NCBI GenBank assembly: GCA_902461995.1
Contig: CABQAA010000049.1
Span: 1 to 10,572, forward strand
DNA length: 10,572 nucleotides
Source: an uncultured Oscillospiraceae bacterium
GTDB taxonomy: Bacteria; Bacillota; Clostridia; Oscillospirales; Acutalibacteraceae
Direction: 5' to 3'
The translations under genes were made by a program, and so were the position numbers. Below, piece by piece: positions 1 to 5,592 of the stretch (positions are counted from its first letter, which is position 1; every line of letters starts with the position of its first letter). The notes beneath the pieces are model-generated. The model was not told the DNA's origin. It saw only the letters and a list, made by a program, of their open reading frames with translations, and did no database searches.

Positions 1-1
1 A

Positions 2-826
2 CTGTCCTGGCGGATGGTGGTCCGGCTCAAAGGAACCGACCGCGGCATCACGGCCGACGGAGAAGCGATCCGCACCATCGATCGTGTGCGGGCGGGGCAG
101 ACGGTCGCGCTTACCTTTCCGGAGGATCAGGTCCGGATCGAAGGCGTGGAGATGCCCCTCGCCATCGTGTACGAGGACGAGCACCTGCTCGTCGTGGATA
201 AGCCGCCCTATCTCGCGGTGCATCCCTCGGCGGGGAAACCCGATCCCACCCTGGCGAACGGCGTGGTCGCGTATTATGAGAAAAAAGGGGAGGCGGCGTC
301 CTTCCGCCCGGTCAATCGGCTGGACCGGAACACGAGCGGGCTGCTGCTCGCCGCCAAGAATCCCCATGTGGCGTTTCGACTGACCCGTGTCCCGCAGAAG
401 GCCTATCTGGCTCTGGTCTTCGGCCGCCTGGAAGGGAAGGGGACCGTCAACGCGCCCATCCGGGTCAAGGAGGGCTGTTGCATCACGCGAGAGGTTGGGG
501 AAGGCGGAAAGGACAGCGTCACTCATTGGCAGGCTTTGGCGTCGGACGGGCAGATCACCCTGCTGCGGCTGCGGCTTGAAACCGGCCGCACCCATCAGAT
601 TCGGGTACACATGGCGTATCTCGGCCATCCGCTGGTCGGGGACACCATGTACGGTACGGATGAGACCGTCCTTCCCCGCCATGCCCTGCACTGCTCCGAG
701 ATGGCCTTTGCCCATCCGATCACGGGGGAAGCGCTGGCGTTTTCGAGTCCGCTGCCCCCGGATATGGCCGGTCTGCTGAGGGAGCGGGGAATGGAGCGCC
801 CCGGAAACGGGGCCCTTATAGAATGA
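2..826 (+). CDS. RluA/RluD-family 23S rRNA-type pseudouridine synthase, 5' partial
   Basis: Converts uridine to pseudouridine in structured RNA, most often 23S rRNA in this family; the exact target site cannot be read from the sequence. The family signature NRLDRNTSGLLL is visible, with the catalytic Asp encoded at 323-325, preceded by the substrate-pocket stretch VVDKPPYLAVHPSAG and followed by the C-terminal family motif GRTHQIRVHMAYLGHPLVGD. The first motif position is Asn where many RluA proteins have His (HRLD); the Asp itself is intact. The frame is open to the window edge, and the residues before the first ATG (at 14) still read like the RluA N-terminal region, so the real start lies upstream and ATG 14 is probably internal. 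The C-terminus is complete. It ends 92 bp before the next gene, which has its own promoter, so they are probably separate units. Confidence 0.9.
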   Translation: MSWRMVVRLKGTDRGITADGEAIRTIDRVRAGQTVALTFPEDQVRIEGVEMPLAIVYEDEHLLVVDKPPYLAVHPSAGKPDPTLANGVVAYYEKKGEAASFRPVNRLDRNTSGLLLAAKNPHVAFRLTRVPQKAYLALVFGRLEGKGTVNAPIRVKEGCCITREVGEGGKDSVTHWQALASDGQITLLRLRLETGRTHQIRVHMAYLGHPLVGDTMYGTDETVLPRHALHCSEMAFAHPITGEALAFSSPLPPDMAGLLRERGMERPGNGALIE

Positions 827-854
827 CAAGGTTTTTCTTAAGATTTTCAGAAGG

Positions 855-886
855 TTCATGACTGAACGACGCGCATGGTGTATAAT
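855..886 (+). promoter_or_regulatory. Promoter for the phospholipase-luxS unit
   Basis: A perfect TATAAT lies at 881-886. The -35 region is weak: TTCATG at 855-860 is 20 bp upstream, and CATGAC at 857-862 is 18 bp upstream. Transcription would start near 893, 25 bp before the chosen ATG at 918. This also argues against the in-frame ATG at 858, which lies upstream of the -10 box. Confidence 0.6.
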
Positions 887-902
887 GTCGATACCGGAAT
901 CC

Positions 903-910
903 AGGGGAGG
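903..910 (+). promoter_or_regulatory. Ribosome-binding site deciding the phospholipase-like start
   Basis: AGGGGAGG is 7 nt before ATG 918 but only 1 nt before the in-frame ATG 912, so 918 is the likely start codon. Confidence 0.7.
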
Positions 911-917
911 AATGGAC

Positions 918-1874
918 ATGCCTGCGATGATCACCCACTACCTGTTCGCTGAACGGGTCTTTTCCAAGCTGAAAAAGGCCGGCGTGACGCCGGAAGATTC
1001 GGGCATGGCCGCCGTTGGCGCGCAGGGACCGGATATCTTCTTCTTTCATCGGGTGCTTCCCTGGGAACCCGGGGTCAGCTACGCGAAACAGGGGAGCCTG
1101 CTGCATAAAATCAGCCCGGCCAAGCTTTTCGAGGCGTTCCGTGCCGGGATCAACCGGGCGTCCGCGGAGGACCGCGCGGCTATGATCGGGTATGTCGAGG
1201 GATTTTTCTGCCATTACGCGCTCGACCGCGCCGTGCATCCGTTCGTTTACTATTGGCAGGAAGAACTGCGCCGGGAGCAGCCGGGCTACGGCACGACTCC
1301 GCATCAGTACCATTTCCGGATTGAAAGCGCGCTCGATACCATCACTCTTCGGCGGGAAACCGGCCGGCTGGTTCGGGATTTCAAGCTCGCGGCCGTGATT
1401 CCGGCCGGGGCTGACAAGGGAACATCGGCGCTGGGGCGTCTCTATCAGCCCGTTTTTGCCCGCCTGCTTGGCCGTCCGGAGGCAAAGGCGGAGCATATCG
1501 CCAAGGCTCCGGGGGATATGCGTCATGCGGTGTCCCTGATGACCGATCGGTCTTTGATAAAACGCCGCCTTCTGCTGGCGCCGGTGGAAAAGCTGGCGCA
1601 TAAAGGGGCGTTCGCCACTTCCCTGCTGAGGCCGGAGAACACCACCGATTGGGATTACGCCAACGAGAGCCATACCCGGTGGACCAACCCGTTTGATAAG
1701 GCCTATGAGAGCACCGACAGCTTTTTTGAGCTGTATGATCTGGCCGCCTGCGAGGCGACCGATATGATTCTCGCATTCCTGGATGCCCTGCCAGACGGCG
1801 CGGCCATGGCGGACATCACCCAGGACCGGGGATTTGCGAGCGATCTGCCTGGTGTTTATGAAGTGCGCCTGTAA
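918..1874 (+). CDS. Zinc-dependent phospholipase C-like protein (PLPC/S1-P1 type fold)
   Basis: About 318 residues, resembling the zinc-dependent phospholipase C family (Zn_dep_PLPC) found as uncharacterised proteins in many Clostridia. The expected metal-ligand pattern is visible: His7 in ITHYLF, Asp39 in QGPDIFF, His63 in LLHK, His99, Asp103 and His107 in CHYALDRAVHPF, and His132 with Glu136 in YHFRIES. This supports a tri-metal hydrolase acting on phosphate esters, but phospholipid as the substrate is inferred from the family name only. No signal peptide is visible, unlike secreted PLC toxins, so a cytoplasmic role is more likely. The start at ATG 918 is set by the ribosome-binding site at 903-910 and by the promoter position. 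luxS begins 23 bp after the stop with no terminator between, so the two genes are probably co-transcribed. Confidence 0.75.
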   Translation: MPAMITHYLFAERVFSKLKKAGVTPEDSGMAAVGAQGPDIFFFHRVLPWEPGVSYAKQGSLLHKISPAKLFEAFRAGINRASAEDRAAMIGYVEGFFCHYALDRAVHPFVYYWQEELRREQPGYGTTPHQYHFRIESALDTITLRRETGRLVRDFKLAAVIPAGADKGTSALGRLYQPVFARLLGRPEAKAEHIAKAPGDMRHAVSLMTDRSLIKRRLLLAPVEKLAHKGAFATSLLRPENTTDWDYANESHTRWTNPFDKAYESTDSFFELYDLAACEATDMILAFLDALPDGAAMADITQDRGFASDLPGVYEVRL

Positions 1875-1897
1875 AAGGCGGCAAAGGAGAGGAACGC

Positions 1898-2359
1898 ATG
1901 AAACGCATAGCGAGCTTTGAAGTGGATCACACCATCCTGACTCCCGGTATGTACCTGTCCCGGGTGGACGGGGATGTCATAACATACGATCTGCGCTTTG
2001 TCCGCCCGAACACTCCGCCGTTTCTCTCCACCTCCTCCATGCACACCATTGAGCATCTGTTTGCCACATTTGTGCGCAACAGCGCGCTGGCCGACGGGGT
2101 AATCTATTTCGGCCCCATGGGCTGCCGCACGGGGTTCTATTTCCTCACCAGAGGCCTGTCCCATGAACAGGCGATCAAGCTGACCAAGGAGGCCCTCTCT
2201 TTTATCGAAGGATATGAGGGGGCGATTCCCGGAACGACGCCCGCCGAATGCGGCAACTACCGGGAGCACGATCTGGCGGCCGCCCGGAAGGACGCCGCCG
2301 GTCTCAGGAAGATCCTGGACAGCTGGACGGAGGAAGCCCTTTCCTATTCGACAAAATAG
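1898..2359 (+). CDS. luxS: S-ribosylhomocysteine lyase LuxS
   Basis: Cleaves S-ribosylhomocysteine to homocysteine and 4,5-dihydroxy-2,3-pentanedione, the AI-2 precursor, in the activated methyl cycle; cytosolic homodimer. The 153-residue length is normal for the family. The zinc-binding HTIEH motif (His49, His53) and the third ligand Cys118 in AECGNYREHDL are present, as are catalytic Glu52 and Cys76 in GPMGCRTGFY, so the enzyme should be active. The ribosome-binding site AAAGGAG (1883-1889) is well spaced before ATG 1898. It lies 23 bp downstream of the phospholipase-like gene and probably shares its promoter. No Pfs/MtnN nucleosidase or methionine-cycle gene is in the window. No conventional terminator follows the stop; the inverted repeat at 2441-2489 would be the first strong hairpin in a readthrough transcript. 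Confidence 0.97.
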   Translation: MKRIASFEVDHTILTPGMYLSRVDGDVITYDLRFVRPNTPPFLSTSSMHTIEHLFATFVRNSALADGVIYFGPMGCRTGFYFLTRGLSHEQAIKLTKEALSFIEGYEGAIPGTTPAECGNYREHDLAAARKDAAGLRKILDSWTEEALSYSTK

Positions 2360-2437
2360 TGTTGTGCATTATTTCCTTAAAGTTTACTCTTTGTTGAGAA
2401 AATACTAACAAATCACGACAAACATCTTGAAAAAGGG

Positions 2438-2465
2438 TTGCAAGTTTGTAACAACTGAGTATAAT
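2438..2465 (+). promoter_or_regulatory. Promoter of the M23 peptidase gene
   Basis: TTGCAA (2438-2443), a 16-bp spacer and TATAAT (2460-2465) make a good sigma-A-type promoter, with a predicted start near 2472. The -35 box overlaps the left arm of the inverted repeat at 2441-2489, and the -10 box lies in its spacer. Confidence 0.75.
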
Positions 2466-2489
2466 AGTACTTAAGTTGTTACAAACTTG
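2441..2489. repeat. Perfect 16-bp inverted repeat around the -10 box, candidate operator
   Basis: CAAGTTTGTAACAACT (2441-2456) and AGTTGTTACAAACTTG (2474-2489) are exact reverse complements separated by 17 nt containing TATAAT. Counting one G-T pair, the pairing extends to 19 bp (2438-2492). Read outward, the right arm gives TGTTAC-N5-TGTAAT (2477-2493), which matches the published WalR (YycF) consensus TGTWAH-N5-TGTWAH exactly. The left arm read on the minus strand gives TGTTAC-N5-TGCAAC (2453-2437), with one mismatch. WalR controls wall hydrolases in Firmicutes, which suits the downstream gene, but the regulator assignment is inference. In transcripts reading through from luxS the same arms could form a hairpin. 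Confidence 0.7.
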
Positions 2490-2607
2490 TAATCCTTTTC
2501 GCCGTATTTACAGCCAGGACAGGCTCCTGGTTTTCCGATTCATGACGAGATTAAGGCCCCTCCGCATCGGGCCGGACCCTGAATGTAAGGAAGTGTACTT
2601 CTTTTTT

Positions 2608-4212
2608 ATGATGACTTTTAGCAAACAGCGGTTCGCCGACGCCGCACATAAATGGAATAGAGTTTGCAGAACGATCGCTTCCGCTGCGTTCCGGTTTATC
2701 ACCGGCACGGTTCCGGCAGCGATGGGCAAGGCGCTCTTCGCCGTATACGTGATCTGCTACGCGGTCGGTATTCACACGCTGCGGGTGGGAAAACGAACCG
2801 GCCGCTTGATGGTCCGAGCTCTGCGTCCGGTGGGACGGTTCGCTTTTCGGGTGCTGGACCGTCTGGTGCTGTGCCATCTGCGCGCCATGCGTCGGGAACT
2901 CGGCCGGATGCGCGAGGGCTTTGCCATCGCCGGACAGCGGCTGAAAACGGCCTACCGCCGTCATCCCCTCCTGGTTGTTCCGCAGGCGCTTTACCTGCCT
3001 GTGCAGGGCATTCGCCGTCACCGCAAGGCAGTGGTTAGCGCCGCCAATCTGCTGGCCCCTGTGGCAGCTGTGATGGTACTGGTGCTGACGGTCCAGTTCT
3101 GGACCAGCGCGACCTTTGCTCTGGCTCTTGAATACGACGGACAGACCCTTGGATATATTGCGGATGAATCCGTCTATGACGCCGCGGCCTCCATGGCGGC
3201 CGGCCGGGTCATCAACGCCGACAATTCTTTCAGCGTGGAACGGGTGCCGAAGCTCACCCTGACGCTGGTTAAAAAAGACGAGATCCTCGATGAAACCGCG
3301 GTCTGCGATCGTATTCTCGGTTCCTCCAGCAGCCAGTTGTCCCAGAGTTCCGGGCTGTATGTGGACGGTTCCTTCGTCGGAGCGCTATCCTCCCGTACTC
3401 TTATGGATGACCTGATCAATGCCGCCCTCGAAGACCGGCGCGGCGACGGGGACAGCGCGTCGTTTGTGGCGGATGTCCAGCTGGTCGACGGTCTGTATCC
3501 GGTTACGGCCATGGTCGGCAGTGAAACCATGAAAGGCTTTCTCCGTCAGCTGCCCGTCAAGGTGACGACGCTGATCACCTACGAGGAGCCCATTGCGTTT
3601 ACTTCGTCCACACAGGAAGTCGCTTCCCAGTTGCTTGGTTACCGTTCCGTGAAAACCAAAGGGGTCGACGGCATCCGCTCGGTGACAGCGGAGGTTGTCA
3701 CGGTCGACGGCGTGGAGCAGGCCCGTACCGTGGTTTCCACCTCCGTGGTCAAGGAACCGGTGAATGAGGTCATCGCCGTTGGCGGCAAGAAATACAACGA
3801 TATTTCGGTTGCGGGAGACGGCAAGGCCACAGGCACTTTCGTCTGGCCGCTTCCGGCCACCAAACAGATTAGCTCCTATTTTGGCAGCCGTTGGGGTTCC
3901 AAACATGGAGCGCTCGACATTTCCAACGGCCGGGTCTACGGCAAACCCATCATCGCCTCCGACGGGGGCAAAGTGGTGGAAGCCGGATGGCATTACAGTT
4001 ATGGTTATTACGTCCTGATCGACCACGGCAACGGGTTTAAAACCCGGTACGCCCATTGCAGCAAACTCAAGGTGAAAGTCGGTCAGCGGGTAGCCCAGGG
4101 CGAATATATCGCCGACGTGGGGAATACCGGAAACAGCTATGGCGCGCATCTGCACTTTGAAGTGATTAAGGGCGGAACCTTGGTGGATCCGCTGAAATAT
4201 GTACAGCGGTAA
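2608..4212 (+). CDS. Membrane-anchored G5 domain M23 (LytM-type) peptidoglycan endopeptidase
   Basis: Zinc metallopeptidase expected to cut peptide crosslinks of peptidoglycan outside the membrane. Numbered from ATG 2608 (534 residues), there is an Arg-rich N-terminal region with a hydrophobic stretch at about 42-58, a membrane segment at about 142-165, two related modules at about 172-318 (each beginning like YDGQTLGYIADESV or YVDGSFVGALSSRTL), a G5 domain at about 319-395, and the M23 domain from about 410. All zinc and catalytic residues are visible: His433 and Asp437 in KHGALD, His483 in YAHCSKL, and His514/His516 in HLHFEV. The start is uncertain: ATG 2608 has AAGGAAG (2587-2593) 14 nt upstream, and ATG 2542 and GTG 2593 are in-frame alternatives. 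It has its own promoter and terminator, so it is probably monocistronic. Confidence 0.88.
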   Translation: MMTFSKQRFADAAHKWNRVCRTIASAAFRFITGTVPAAMGKALFAVYVICYAVGIHTLRVGKRTGRLMVRALRPVGRFAFRVLDRLVLCHLRAMRRELGRMREGFAIAGQRLKTAYRRHPLLVVPQALYLPVQGIRRHRKAVVSAANLLAPVAAVMVLVLTVQFWTSATFALALEYDGQTLGYIADESVYDAAASMAAGRVINADNSFSVERVPKLTLTLVKKDEILDETAVCDRILGSSSSQLSQSSGLYVDGSFVGALSSRTLMDDLINAALEDRRGDGDSASFVADVQLVDGLYPVTAMVGSETMKGFLRQLPVKVTTLITYEEPIAFTSSTQEVASQLLGYRSVKTKGVDGIRSVTAEVVTVDGVEQARTVVSTSVVKEPVNEVIAVGGKKYNDISVAGDGKATGTFVWPLPATKQISSYFGSRWGSKHGALDISNGRVYGKPIIASDGGKVVEAGWHYSYGYYVLIDHGNGFKTRYAHCSKLKVKVGQRVAQGEYIADVGNTGNSYGAHLHFEVIKGGTLVDPLKYVQR

Positions 4213-4223
4213 GCTGGGCTATA

Positions 4224-4260
4224 GAAAAGCGGCGTGACGGGGTTCACGCCGCTTTTCTTT
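4224..4260 (+). terminator. Rho-independent terminator of the M23 gene
   Basis: A perfect 14-bp stem, 4224-4237 pairing with 4244-4257 (GAAAAGCGGCGTGA and its complement), has a 6-nt loop and is followed by TTT. It begins 11 bp after the stop codon. Confidence 0.9.
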
Positions 4261-4314
4261 GTCCGGCGGATAAAGAGCAGCAAAAAGGGAACGGAATTAC
4301 CGCACCGAATCCCC

Positions 4315-4343
4315 TTGCCTTTTATTCCGGATTAGAGTAAAAT
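4315..4343 (+). promoter_or_regulatory. Promoter of the isomerase-like gene
   Basis: TTGCCT (4315-4320), a 17-bp spacer and TAAAAT (4338-4343) give a start near 4350. A short inverted repeat CCGGT-CT-ACCGG (4354-4365) sits just after the predicted start, and CCGGATT occurs on both sides of the -10 box (4327-4333 and 4362-4368). These could be a small operator, but they are short enough to be chance. Confidence 0.6.
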
Positions 4344-4421
4344 ACGATCGAAACCGGTCTACCGGATTCCACCGACTGCTTGCCGGCCCGGATGGGTATG
4401 CGAGTGAAAAGGAGAGGCTTT

Positions 4422-5261
4422 ATGAACAGTAAACGGGCATGGCCGATCGCCCTGCAGCTCTATTCCGTGCGGGGCGATATGGAACAGGATTTTGAAGGTA
4501 CACTGCGGAAGGTCAAAGACATGGGATATGATGGAGTGGAGCTTGTCGGCCTGTATGGACGCGCACCCGCGCAGGTGCGAAAAGCCGTTACAGATGCCGG
4601 GCTGGTACCGCTCAGCGCTCATGTACCGTATGCCGAGATGGCGGCGGATCCGGATAAGGTGATGCAGGATTATGCAGCGGCCGGCTGCTCATATATTGCG
4701 GTGCCCTATCTGGATGAGGCCTACCGTCCGGGGCGCGAACGGTTTTTTGAAATGCTGGAAACCGTAAATCGGCTGGGCGAGGCCGCCAATCGGGCAGGTA
4801 TCACCCTTTTATATCATAACCATGATTTTGAGTTTGTCATGGTAGAGGGTATGTATGCCCTGGACCTGCTTTATGACCGCATCCCGGCGTCTTCGCTGCA
4901 GACTGAAATCGACACCTGCTGGGTGAACGTGGCGGGGGAGGATCCGGCCGCCTACGTCAAGAAATACGCCGGCCGCGCGCCGCTTGTCCATTTGAAAGAT
5001 TTCGTGCTGAAAGGCCGTAAACCCGCGCATATGTATGACCTGATCGGCCTGGAAGAGGACCGCCTTCCCTCTGAGGAGGAAGGCGACTTCGCCTATCGTC
5101 CCCTGGGGCAGGGGATGCAGGACATACCGTCGATTCTGGCCGCACTGGAACAAACGGAGACCAAGTGGATCATCGTGGAGCAGGACGAGCCGAGTCAGGG
5201 CATGACGGCTCTGGAGTGCGTCCGGCAGAGCATCGATTATCTGGATTCCCTGGACAAATAA
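4422..5261 (+). CDS. Sugar phosphate isomerase/epimerase-like TIM-barrel protein
   Basis: A 279-residue protein of the xylose isomerase-like TIM-barrel family (AP_endonuc_2 type; relatives include IolE and ketose epimerases). The barrel start WPIALQLYSVR and the helix-turn DMGYDGVELVG are typical. Candidate metal and substrate residues are His132/His134 in YHNHDFEF, Glu162/Asp164 in EIDTCW, His190 and Asp193 in VHLKDF, and Glu253 in VEQDE, as expected for a divalent-metal isomerase. The substrate cannot be read from the sequence; an oxidised or inositol-type sugar, or a ketose, is possible. ATG 4422 has a strong AAGGAGAGG (4409-4417); the in-frame ATG at 4380 lacks one. It has its own promoter. 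The neighbouring fructanase gene suggests sugar metabolism, but no operon link is visible. Confidence 0.85.
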   Translation: MNSKRAWPIALQLYSVRGDMEQDFEGTLRKVKDMGYDGVELVGLYGRAPAQVRKAVTDAGLVPLSAHVPYAEMAADPDKVMQDYAAAGCSYIAVPYLDEAYRPGRERFFEMLETVNRLGEAANRAGITLLYHNHDFEFVMVEGMYALDLLYDRIPASSLQTEIDTCWVNVAGEDPAAYVKKYAGRAPLVHLKDFVLKGRKPAHMYDLIGLEEDRLPSEEEGDFAYRPLGQGMQDIPSILAALEQTETKWIIVEQDEPSQGMTALECVRQSIDYLDSLDK

Positions 5262-5275
5262 ACGGCTGGCAAAGG

Positions 5276-5302
5276 CCGGAAGACACGACGGTTGTCTTCC
5301 GG
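5276..5302 (+). terminator. First of two related hairpins after the isomerase-like gene
   Basis: CCGGAAGACA (5276-5285) pairs with TGTCTTCCGG (5293-5302), a 10-bp stem with a 7-nt loop starting 15 bp after the stop codon. There is no T tract, so it is probably part of a tandem termination or 3'-end stabilising structure with the next hairpin. Confidence 0.5.
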
Positions 5303-5305
5303 TAC

Positions 5306-5350
5306 GATAGGGGAGAAGACACAGTCGCCGTGTCTTCTCCCCTATCTGTT
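5306..5350 (+). terminator. Second, 17-bp hairpin after the isomerase-like gene
   Basis: GATAGGGGAGAAGACAC (5306-5322) pairs perfectly with 5330-5346, with a 7-nt loop. It is followed by TGTTTGG, a weak T tract. It is probably the main transcription stop for the isomerase-like gene. Its AAGACAC/GTGTCTT core is shared with the preceding hairpin. Confidence 0.65.
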
Positions 5351-5459
5351 TGGAAATCTCCGGCTTCTCCGATGGAAGTTGCTCCTTGGTTTTGCCAGAG
5401 GGTTTACAGAGCCCTGAATGCAATGCCATTAACAAAACTGCCTTTTTTCAAAATCTCTC

Positions 5460-5488
5460 TTGACTTCTTTTGTGCAAGATGCTATTCT
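5460..5488 (+). promoter_or_regulatory. Promoter of the GH32 fructanase gene
   Basis: TTGACT (5460-5465), an exact 17-bp spacer and TATTCT (5483-5488) predict a start near 5495, giving a 5' leader of about 98 nt. I see no clear catabolite-repression (cre) element. The stretch 5347-5459 before it holds nothing else I can identify. Confidence 0.75.
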
Positions 5489-5497
5489 AAGGGCAAG

Positions 5498-5547
5498 AAT
5501 AATAAATATTGTTCATTAATTATGAACAATGAACAATGTTTATTATT
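5498..5547. repeat. AT-rich inverted repeat at the start of the GH32 leader, operator or 5' stem-loop
   Basis: The arms 5498-5515 and 5530-5547 pair over 18 bp with one mismatch that becomes a G-U wobble in RNA (t5507 with g5538), around a 14-nt loop. Nested inside is ATTGTTCAT-TAATT-ATGAACAAT (5508-5530). TGAACAA occurs as a tandem pair on the plus strand (5523-5529, 5530-5536) and once on the minus strand (5509-5515). The repeat begins about 10 bp after the -10 box. It could be a repressor operator at the transcription start, or an mRNA 5' hairpin that stabilises the long message. Confidence 0.65.
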
Positions 5548-5592
5548 GAGGAACAGTTCTGTCCCGAATCCAGGTGAGAGAGGAGAAAAACC

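Noticed and set aside
798..813. GCCCCG-GAAA-CGGGGC hairpin as terminator of the pseudouridine synthase gene
   Set aside because: The stem is only 6 bp, lies within the coding end, and the T run (832-836) is 18 nt away.
858..917. Upstream start (ATG 858) for the phospholipase-like gene
   Set aside because: It precedes the TATAAT at 881-886 and lacks a ribosome-binding site; AGGGGAGG fits ATG 918.
2476..2541. TTG 2476 as start of the M23 gene
   Set aside because: It lies inside the right arm of the inverted repeat about 4 nt after the predicted transcription start, with no ribosome-binding site.
5347..5592. cre catabolite-repression site in the GH32 promoter region
   Set aside because: No stretch matches the usual cre consensus well enough to report.
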